A program made the translations under genes and the position numbers. From NCBI GenBank assembly GCA_017999075.1, contig JAGOBX010000272.1, positions 1 to 5,570 on the forward strand: 5,570 nucleotides of DNA. The letters are read 5' to 3'. Below the pieces are notes generated by a model. The model did not search any database, was not told where the DNA came from, and saw only the letters and a list, made by a program, of their open reading frames with translations. How positions within the stretch are numbered: the first letter of the stretch is position 1; each line of letters begins with the position of its first letter. Shown piece by piece: positions 1 through 5,242 of this stretch. The DNA comes from JAGOBX01 sp017999075 [NCBI: Candidatus Babelota bacterium]. GTDB taxonomy: Bacteria; JAGOBX01.

Positions 1-72
1 GTTTTTTCCTTTGATTTGAAAGAGGTTTTATATTTTTATAGGAACCCCTTGCCTGTGCTTCAAAGATAAAAA

Positions 73-95
73 CAGCCGAATGGTTAAAACGGCTG
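73..95 (-). terminator. Hairpin with minus-strand T-run, terminator-like
   Basis: CAGCCG (73-78) and CGGCTG (90-95) form a perfect 6-bp GC-rich stem around an 11-base loop. Read on the minus strand the stem is followed by TTTTTATC, the layout of an intrinsic terminator. On the plus strand it is followed by A residues, so it would not terminate plus-strand transcription in the usual way. No minus-strand gene to its right is convincing, so its client is unknown. It may instead be part of a larger RNA fold, since 51-60 can pair with 107-117 around it. Confidence 0.4.
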
Positions 96-145
96 AAAAA
101 AGCAAAAAGCAAGAGGCAAATAATTAATATAAAATTTAAGGACAT

Positions 146-173
146 TTGTCAATGTAATTATTGTGTTAAAAAT
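146..173 (+). promoter_or_regulatory. Possible promoter of the dynamin operon
   Basis: TTGTCA at 146-151 resembles a -35 box and the A-rich TAAAAAT at 167-173 could be a -10 element at roughly usual spacing. A TATAAA at 191-196 is an alternative -10 but lacks a well-spaced -35 partner. In DNA this AT-rich such matches arise easily by chance. Support comes mainly from position, just upstream of the first gene in the operon. Confidence 0.25.
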
Positions 174-215
174 AGAAAGTGTAAGTTATTTATAAAAAAT
201 ATTGATATTTATCAT

Positions 216-220
216 AGGAG
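216..220 (+). promoter_or_regulatory. Ribosome binding site that sets a GTG start
   Basis: AGGAG lies 8 bases upstream of GTG at 229-231. It decides the start of the first GTPase: the longer frame beginning at TTG 202 has no such sequence in front of it, and this AGGAG would then lie inside the coding region. Confidence 0.75.
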
Positions 221-228
221 TTAATACA

Positions 229-2076
229 GTGCAATATACAATCCAAGATTTTAATAAGACAAAAAAAGAAACAGCCTGCGAAATAGATAATCTTATTGCT
301 CTTATTTGCGAATATGAAAAACAAGATGAAAGCCAAAATCCTATGGAAAATGATCATATTAAAGCATTGATTGAACAAAAAAAAAAAGTGCTTAATGGCA
401 TATTCAGGATAATGATAGTAGGACAATTCAATAACGGGAAATCAACTTTTTTGAATGCTCTTTTAAAAGAAAAAGTATTGCCTGTCGGAGCGACAGAGAC
501 GCAGGCGACTATTAATATTATCAAATATGGCGAAACAAAAAAAGTCAAATTAAATTATTATGGAAAAATTGACGATAACGGTAAAGAAATTTCAAGCGGA
601 AAAATCGTTGAAATTGGGTACACTGATTTAGAAAGATATACTACTGCGTTGACTGACGAAGCAGATAAAAATTCTAAACAAATTAAATTTGCGGAAATTT
701 ATTATCCTACAGAGTATTGCAAAAATGGCGTTGAAATTATTGATACGCCTGGTTTAAATTCTACTTACGATTATCATGAAAAGGCGACTTTGGACTATTT
801 GCCAAATGGTAATGCTGCAATAATGCTTATGCGCGCTTCTCAATTTTTTCAAGAATCAGAAGAAAGATATTTAAAAATGTTTCGTGAGTTTATTAATAAA
901 ATTATTTTTGTAGTAAATTATTGGAATGATGATGAATACGAAGAATTTAAAGAAGAGTATGAATATTTCGTTTCAAAAATAAAAGAATCTGTTAATACGG
1001 GTTGTGATATAACATTATATCTTATAAATACAAAAAAAGCATTAGAAGGAGATGTTGAAAAATCTGGCTTTTCAAAATTTATAATAGAAATGGAAAAATT
1101 TTTGACATCAAGTGAGAAAGCCAAAGAGATGATTTGTCAGCCTTTGACTTATAGTTCATCAATAATACAAACATACCATAACAATTTAAAATTAAAAATT
1201 AATAGTTTGAATTTTTCTCCTGAATTTTTTGAAAAAAAAATCAAGGAAAATGAGCCGTTACTTGCGCAAATTAAAGATAGAAAAAAGGATATTTTATCTT
1301 TTTTTGAAATGAAAGGAAATCGATTGTTAGAATGTTTTCAGATAGAATCAAATAAATATGTTAGGCCATTATTAAATGAAGTTTCATCTTATATATTAAA
1401 TTATGAAGGCGATATACAGGACGACTTGAAAAATGATTTAAATTCTTTTATAAAAGAAAAAGTAGTAGATATGTCATTGAATATTGAAAATAGATTAAAA
1501 ATTGATATTGATGAAATTAAACATGAAGTATTATTAAGAATTAAAGATTTTAATGAAGATTTACTATCGTATCAGGCAAATCTCGTTCAAGGTAATTTTG
1601 ATTCTTTAAATTTAGATTTTAAATATAATGACTGCACTATTGCAGATTTTGCTTCATTTTTAGGAGTAGGATTTGGGATTGGTTGTTTATCTGCTATGTT
1701 ATTTACAGGTCCAATTGGTTGGGTAGTGGCGGGTGTAGGATATTTATTATCGGTAGTGGGATTAGATTTCAATATTAAACAGAGAGAATTAAAAAAAATC
1801 AGAGACGAGGTTTTAGGAAAAATTGAAAAAAATTTTACAAACACGCTTCCAGAAATTAAACATCAAATAAAAAACATTTTAATTCAACAATCTACTCTTA
1901 TTTCTGAAAAAATGGAAAATATGTTAATTTCAGTTGAAAAAACAATTTCTGAAATAAAAAGAGAAATGAATTTAGAAAGAGAAAAAATAGAAAATAAAAA
2001 AATGAATCATATAAAATTATTAGAAAAATTTATGCAACAAAAAAAATCATTTGATAAGTATTTTAATCTTTTTTAA
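229..2076 (+). CDS. Bacterial dynamin-like GTPase A (complete, 615 aa)
   Basis: Predicted large GTPase of the dynamin superfamily, expected to act on membranes by nucleotide-dependent assembly; the cellular process is not known. Counting from the GTG start, the GTPase head shows a G1 P-loop GQFNNGKS at 65-72, a G2 threonine region near 89-94 (TETQAT) and G3 DTPG at 172-175. The G4 position reads NYWN (230-233) instead of the usual N/T-K-x-D, so guanine recognition may be altered. A mostly helical middle follows (about 300-465). A hydrophobic, glycine-rich segment at about 475-511 corresponds to the membrane-inserting paddle of bacterial dynamins, and a charged helical C-terminus follows. There is no signal peptide. 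The 615 aa length is typical for the family. It is followed after 14 bases by a second GTPase of the same architecture, suggesting a heteromeric pair. Family assignment is firm; function is inference. Confidence 0.92.
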   Translation: MQYTIQDFNKTKKETACEIDNLIALICEYEKQDESQNPMENDHIKALIEQKKKVLNGIFRIMIVGQFNNGKSTFLNALLKEKVLPVGATETQATINIIKYGETKKVKLNYYGKIDDNGKEISSGKIVEIGYTDLERYTTALTDEADKNSKQIKFAEIYYPTEYCKNGVEIIDTPGLNSTYDYHEKATLDYLPNGNAAIMLMRASQFFQESEERYLKMFREFINKIIFVVNYWNDDEYEEFKEEYEYFVSKIKESVNTGCDITLYLINTKKALEGDVEKSGFSKFIIEMEKFLTSSEKAKEMICQPLTYSSSIIQTYHNNLKLKINSLNFSPEFFEKKIKENEPLLAQIKDRKKDILSFFEMKGNRLLECFQIESNKYVRPLLNEVSSYILNYEGDIQDDLKNDLNSFIKEKVVDMSLNIENRLKIDIDEIKHEVLLRIKDFNEDLLSYQANLVQGNFDSLNLDFKYNDCTIADFASFLGVGFGIGCLSAMLFTGPIGWVVAGVGYLLSVVGLDFNIKQRELKKIRDEVLGKIEKNFTNTLPEIKHQIKNILIQQSTLISEKMENMLISVEKTISEIKREMNLEREKIENKKMNHIKLLEKFMQQKKSFDKYFNLF

Positions 2077-2077
2077 A

Positions 2078-2083
2078 AGAGGA
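2078..2083 (+). promoter_or_regulatory. Ribosome binding site of GTPase B
   Basis: AGAGGA lies 7 bases before ATG 2091 and almost directly after the stop codon of GTPase A. This supports translation of B from the same transcript as A. Confidence 0.75.
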
Positions 2084-2090
2084 AATAAAA

Positions 2091-2873
2091 ATGTCTAATT
2101 ATATAATTGAAAAACAAAATTGTATTGAACAAGTTGTTAAGATAAAAAAAATTGCTGAAGAACATAATTATAAAAATGTTATTAGTAAATCAAATTTTCT
2201 TATAAAACAATTGGAATCTGATACATTTATAATTACAGTAGTAGGCGAATTTAACAGAGGAAAATCAACATTACTTAATGCAATTTTAGGCGTAGATATA
2301 ATTCCAACTTCAATTCGTCCGACAACTGCTACAATAAATATTATACATTATGCAGAAAAACCATCTTTGAGGGTTTTCAAAAAAAATGGAGAAATTATTG
2401 AGATTGAATTTAATAAAAAAAAATTTGAAGAATTCTCTGCATTACGCAATTTTGATGCTCAAACTGTTAAATATGTTGAAATTGCATATCCGATAGACTA
2501 TTTAAAAGACGGAATTGTTTTAGTTGATACTCCTGGTATAGAAGATATTGAGCAGCAACGAGTAGACATTACATACGGTTATATGCCAGTTTCAGATGCT
2601 ACAATATTATTACTTGATGCTACTGCTCCGTTGAGAAATAGTGAGAAAAATTTTTTAACGGAACAAGTATTCCATTCAAATATACCTACAATTTTTTTTG
2701 TTATTAATCAAATTGATAAAATTTCAGATTCAGAACTTGAAAGGATCAATAATGATATTGAAAATAAGCTTAAAAAAATTATAGAATTAGATAGATATAA
2801 TGGAAGTGTTTCCAAAGTCAATATAAATCTGCAAAATTATCAAAGTTTTAAAATAAAATTTTATTTAAAATAA
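2091..2873 (+). pseudogene. Dynamin-like GTPase B, N-terminal fragment split by IS
   Basis: This is the first part of a second dynamin-like GTPase. Motifs are well preserved: G1 GEFNRGKS at residues 52-59, G2 around 78-81 (TTAT), G3 DTPG at 146-149 and G4 NQID at 206-209. The stretch LLDATAPLRNSE (174-185) is typical of bacterial dynamins. The frame ends at a TAA at 2871-2873 after 260 residues, before the end of the GTPase domain, so the fragment lacks the stalk, paddle and C-terminal helices. Its continuation is found at about 4148-5233, on the far side of an insertion sequence. The last 7 residues before the stop are either insertion-derived or shifted host sequence. A truncated head might fold but would be cut off from the membrane-binding part, so loss of normal function is likely. 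It shares family and domain order with GTPase A, but the two are clearly diverged in sequence. Confidence 0.88.
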
Positions 2874-2880
2874 TCTCCGC

Positions 2881-2920
2881 AAAAAAACCTTAAAAAAACC
2901 AAAAAACAATTAAAGAAAAA
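2881..2920 (+). repeat. A-tract cluster upstream of the transposase promoter
   Basis: Runs of A occur at 2881-2887, 2892-2898, 2901-2906 and 2916-2920. The first two belong to a direct repeat of AAAAAAACC with an 11-base period. Such spacing, close to one helical turn, can bend DNA or act as an upstream promoter element. Only the pattern is seen; an effect is inferred. Confidence 0.45.
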
Positions 2921-2938
2921 CGATAAAATGCCGATATA

Positions 2939-2944
2939 TATAAT
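2939..2944 (+). promoter_or_regulatory. -10 box of the transposase promoter
   Basis: A perfect TATAAT lies 21 bases before the transposase start codon. No good -35 hexamer sits at standard spacing; the A-tracts upstream could partly compensate. With transcription starting about 7 bases downstream, the leader would be very short and begin close to the ribosome binding site. Confidence 0.45.
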
Positions 2945-2951
2945 AACAAAA

Positions 2952-2958
2952 GCGGAGG
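2952..2958 (+). promoter_or_regulatory. Ribosome binding site of the transposase
   Basis: GCGGAGG ends 7 bases before ATG 2966 and is the strongest Shine-Dalgarno sequence in the window. It confirms this ATG as the start. Confidence 0.75.
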
Positions 2959-2965
2959 TTTTAAA

Positions 2966-3988
2966 ATGATAGGAAACATAAATAAACAAATGGATTTCAA
3001 CTCAATTGCAGTAGAAAAATTAGTTGATAAAAATCATTCTTACAGGAAAATAAATGAAATGATAAAATTTGATAAACTTATAGAGCCGTTGCAATCAATA
3101 TACTCCAAGAATGGCGCTCCAGGCGAACCGTTAGAGAGAGGATTTAAAGCATTATTATTGCAACATTGGGAAAATTTATCATACCGGCAATTAGCTCGCT
3201 ATGTAAAAGAAAATATACCTGCCCGATGGTTTTGCGGTTATGCGCTTGATGAAGAAACCCCTGACCACAGTTATTATTGTAAATTGCGTGACAGAATAGG
3301 ATTAAAAAAACTGAGTGAATTATTTAATGAAATAATCTGCGTTTTGGAAAAAGCCGGATATGTTGGCAATGTCTTTCATTTTGTTGATGCAAGCAGTTTG
3401 ATGAGCAAAGTAAATTTATGGGACGCAAGAGATAAAGCTATAGCGGATTCAGAAAATAAAACAGTTGATAAGGATACAGAAAAACCTTTGATGAATAATA
3501 GTAATGTTTCAAAATACAGCAGCGATCCTGACGCAAGATTTGGCTGCAAAGGTAAAAAGAATTTTTGGTTCGGGTATAAGCGTCATGTAAGAGTTGATAT
3601 GCGTCAGGGATTTATAACCAAAACCACAGTAACAAGCGCAGAAGTGCCTGACTGTCAGGCATTCATAAGCGAAAAAATGTGTCCTGATTCAGGAATGGTT
3701 TTTATGGATAAAGGATATGATACGGACGAAGTAGATAAGGAAATAGTAAAAAAAAATTGTGCCAGCGGAACGATAAAAAAAAATAATAGAAAAAATAAAA
3801 ACAAAAGACTAGATAATTGGCGGACGTCTGTCAGAATGCCGTATGAAAATGTATTTAAAGGATTGCCTAAATACACACGATTGCGAGGCAAGACTAAAAT
3901 AATAATTCAAAATATTTATGAATCATTAGTTTATAATTTCAAACGCTTAATAAGAGTTAATGTGAAAGCTGTGCCTATATTTCAGTAA
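2966..3988 (+). CDS. IS5/IS1182-like DDE transposase (340 aa)
   Basis: Transposase that would cut and move the surrounding insertion sequence. The N-terminal part (about 35-112) resembles the InsH N-terminal domain (DUF772), with the conserved look of LLLQHWENLSYRQLARY and TPDHSYYCKLRDRIG. The catalytic triad of the RNase H-like fold can be picked out: D141 in HFVDAS, D248 in FMDKGYD, and E294 in MPYENVF, followed by the conserved TRLRGKTK and a C-terminal VYNFKRL. Length is normal and there is no frameshift, so the enzyme looks intact. Base composition is less AT-rich than the genes around it, consistent with recent arrival. It lies in the same orientation as the operon it interrupts. The exact IS5 subgroup versus IS1182 cannot be settled by eye. 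Confidence 0.92.
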   Translation: MIGNINKQMDFNSIAVEKLVDKNHSYRKINEMIKFDKLIEPLQSIYSKNGAPGEPLERGFKALLLQHWENLSYRQLARYVKENIPARWFCGYALDEETPDHSYYCKLRDRIGLKKLSELFNEIICVLEKAGYVGNVFHFVDASSLMSKVNLWDARDKAIADSENKTVDKDTEKPLMNNSNVSKYSSDPDARFGCKGKKNFWFGYKRHVRVDMRQGFITKTTVTSAEVPDCQAFISEKMCPDSGMVFMDKGYDTDEVDKEIVKKNCASGTIKKNNRKNKNKRLDNWRTSVRMPYENVFKGLPKYTRLRGKTKIIIQNIYESLVYNFKRLIRVNVKAVPIFQ

Positions 3989-4145
3989 ACTGGGATTTGG
4001 AAACGGTCATTATGGATCGTTTTCCGAAATTCGGTTCATTTTCGAACCATATTTCTCCATAAATTCCGATAAAAAACGAATTTTTTCAAACATTGCAACT
4101 GCAAAGCTTAATAAAAAAATTAAAACCCGGTTTGGCAACAGTCCC
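3989..4145 (+). other. Non-coding right flank of the IS, hairpin-rich
   Basis: These 157 bases between the transposase stop and the right end of the element contain no gene. They hold overlapping inverted repeats: GGAAACG 3999-4005 with CGTTTTCC 4018-4025 (one bulge), TTATGGA 4010-4016 with TCCATAA 4056-4062, CCGAA-A-TTCGG at 4024-4034, and GGTTC 4033-4037 with GAACC 4044-4048. Some compete with each other. No clear T-run follows, so a terminator is not supported. Confidence 0.5.
4130..4145 (-). repeat. Probable right terminal sequence of the IS
   Basis: Read on the minus strand from 4145 the sequence is GGGACTGTTGCCAAAC. The GGG start and the position exactly at the resumption of dynamin coding sequence fit a transposon end. 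The expected inverted copy at the left end was not found, only a weakly similar CTCCGCAAAAAAACC at 2875-2889. Confidence 0.5.
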
Positions 4146-4147
4146 AT

Positions 4148-5233
4148 AATATTTATCCAATATCAGCCAAATTAGCAGTTAGAGGAAAATTAAATTCAAA
4201 CAGAGATGAACTTGCTAAATCGAGATTATTGGAATTTGAAAAAAAATTAGAAAATTTTATTATGAGTTCTGAACGAACTCATAATAAAATCAAAAAAATG
4301 ACATTACAAACTAATATGTTAAGCAAGTTATTATTAGAGGAAGTTGAAATTTCTGAAACCCAATTAAGCAAAACATTTGAAGATTTAGAAATAATGAATA
4401 AAAATTTATCTAAATCTGAAAACGAATATAATGAACGATTTAGAAAATTGTTGAAATATTTTGATGAACAAATCAATTTATTAAAACTTCGAGTCGAATC
4501 TTCAATAAATAAAAATCATATTGAATTGACAGAAAAATTAACGATTGAAATTGAAACTATAAAAGGAGATTTAAAAGAATTTGCAGAAAAAATTTTACCA
4601 TATAAAATTAAACAAACTGTAAAAAATTGGTTAGAACAGTCTCAAAATTTAATTGATAATAATATTGTCATAATTATTCATAAAACACTTGAAGGATATG
4701 AAAAACATTTTTCCAAAAAAATAATTATTGATCAAATTGGTAAAAATGATATTGAAATAATTTCTTCTATTGAAACCGTAACATTAGAAAAATCAACAGA
4801 ACAAGTAGATAAAAATTCTTTTTCTATCGGAGCAGTTGCAATGGGTGGTTTAGCAATTGTAACAGGAGTTGCTTCTGGTGGACTAACTTTATTGCCGCTA
4901 ATAACAGCAACTTTTGCCGGCGGCGGAATTGGGAAATTATTAGGTCACAATATTTCGAAAAATATTATAAATGAACAAAAAATAGAATTAAAAAATAAAT
5001 TACCGAAGATTTTACAATCAATTTTTATTGATTTGCATAAATCTGTAATCTCGAATATTGATAATTTATCAAGCAATTTGAAAACCAAATTAAATCATGA
5101 TTTTCAACGACATTTTCAAGAAATCAAGGAGCAATTACAGACGCAGATAAAAGAATCAGACAATAAAAAAAATACAATCAAAAATAAACAATTGATCTTT
5201 CAACAAATTCGTTCGGAAATAATTTTAAAGTGA
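4148..5233 (+). pseudogene. Dynamin-like GTPase B, C-terminal fragment after IS
   Basis: Continuation of the GTPase begun at 2091. Translated from 4148 it opens with NIYPISAKLAVRGK, which matches the G5/SAK region and following strand of bacterial dynamin heads, exactly what the N-terminal fragment lacks. Helical, charged trunk sequence follows. A hydrophobic glycine-rich paddle (SFSIGAVAMGGLAIVTG and onward) is encoded by about 4820-4942, then a helical C-terminus to the TGA at 5231-5233. With the N-terminal 253 codons it makes about 614 aa, with the paddle near residues 478-518, almost the same place as in GTPase A. The fragment has no ribosome binding site at a suitable in-frame start: TTG 4229 and ATG 4262 are the first candidates and neither is well supported. 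It is probably not made efficiently. The absence of internal stops suggests the disruption is recent. Confidence 0.87.
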
Positions 5234-5237
5234 GGTG
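5232..5237 (+). promoter_or_regulatory. Ribosome binding site of the repeat protein
   Basis: GAGGTG lies 5 bases before ATG 5243 and overlaps the TGA stop of the GTPase B fragment. Stop and Shine-Dalgarno sharing bases is typical of tightly linked operon genes. Confidence 0.7.
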
Positions 5238-5242
5238 TAACT

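Larger units (their letters stand above)
1..228. other. Non-coding leader upstream of the dynamin operon
   Basis: No convincing gene is visible here. A plus-strand frame is open from base 1 to a TAA at 67-69 and could be the last 22 codons of a gene starting outside the window; there is no way to confirm this from so short a tail. The stretch 24-117 contains several inverted repeats (listed separately). From about 120 to 228 the DNA is very AT-rich and holds the probable promoter and ribosome binding site of the first GTPase gene. Confidence 0.6.
2875..2957. repeat. Inverted repeat that can mask the transposase RBS
   Basis: CTCCGC at 2875-2880 is complementary to GCGGAG at 2952-2957, the core of the transposase ribosome binding site. 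In an RNA that starts outside the element the two could pair and block translation, while an RNA starting at the internal promoter (-10 at 2939-2944) would lack the left arm. Protection of this kind against read-through transcription is known in other insertion sequences such as IS10. The stem is only 6 bp with a loop of about 70 bases, so this is tentative. Confidence 0.4.
2875..4145 (+). mobile_element. IS5/IS1182-type insertion sequence (left end uncertain)
   Basis: The element carries one transposase gene and interrupts GTPase B. The right end is probably at 4145: the last bases, read outward-in on the minus strand, give GGGACTGTTGCC, which looks like an IS5-superfamily terminus, and host dynamin coding sequence resumes immediately after. 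No matching copy is visible on the left. Two boundaries fit the left side. With ATAAT as a 5-bp direct repeat (2870-2874 and 4146-4150), the element starts at 2875. With TAA as a 3-bp direct repeat (2849-2851 and 4147-4149), the host frame is restored exactly but 23 extra AT-rich bases fall inside the element. Family placement rests on the transposase. Confidence 0.75.

Noticed and set aside
1-69. C-terminal tail of an upstream plus-strand gene ending at TAA 67-69
   Set aside because: Only 22 codons are visible, with no recognisable motif; chance openness of this length is common. It cannot be supported without upstream sequence.
2-119. Minus-strand frame open from about 119 to the left window edge with a hydrophobic start
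   Set aside because: No ATG and no ribosome binding site are visible, and the hydrophobic look comes from T-rich DNA. It also runs through the hairpin at 73-95.
202-228. TTG start at 202 giving a 624-aa GTPase A
   Set aside because: No ribosome binding site precedes it, whereas AGGAG at 216-220 is well placed for GTG 229.
190-426. Minus-strand 78-aa frame rich in Phe and Ile overlapping the start of GTPase A
   Set aside because: It is antisense to a clear gene, and its composition is what A-rich coding DNA gives on the opposite strand.
1587-1844. Minus-strand 85-aa frame opposite the paddle region of GTPase A
   Set aside because: It is a shadow of the glycine-rich hydrophobic codons on the plus strand, with no initiation signal of its own.
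2091-2873. A complete small 260-aa GTPase
   Set aside because: It stops before the end of the GTPase domain, and its continuation is found beyond the insertion sequence.
4033-4055. GGTTC/GAACC hairpin as the transposase terminator
   Set aside because: The stem is only 5 bp and the following bases (ATATTTCTCC) are not a real T-run.
4229-5233. A separate 334-aa hypothetical gene starting at TTG 4229
   Set aside because: The same frame is open further upstream and encodes PISAKLAVRGK, a dynamin G5-region signature. It is the rest of the interrupted GTPase, and TTG 4229 has no good ribosome binding site.
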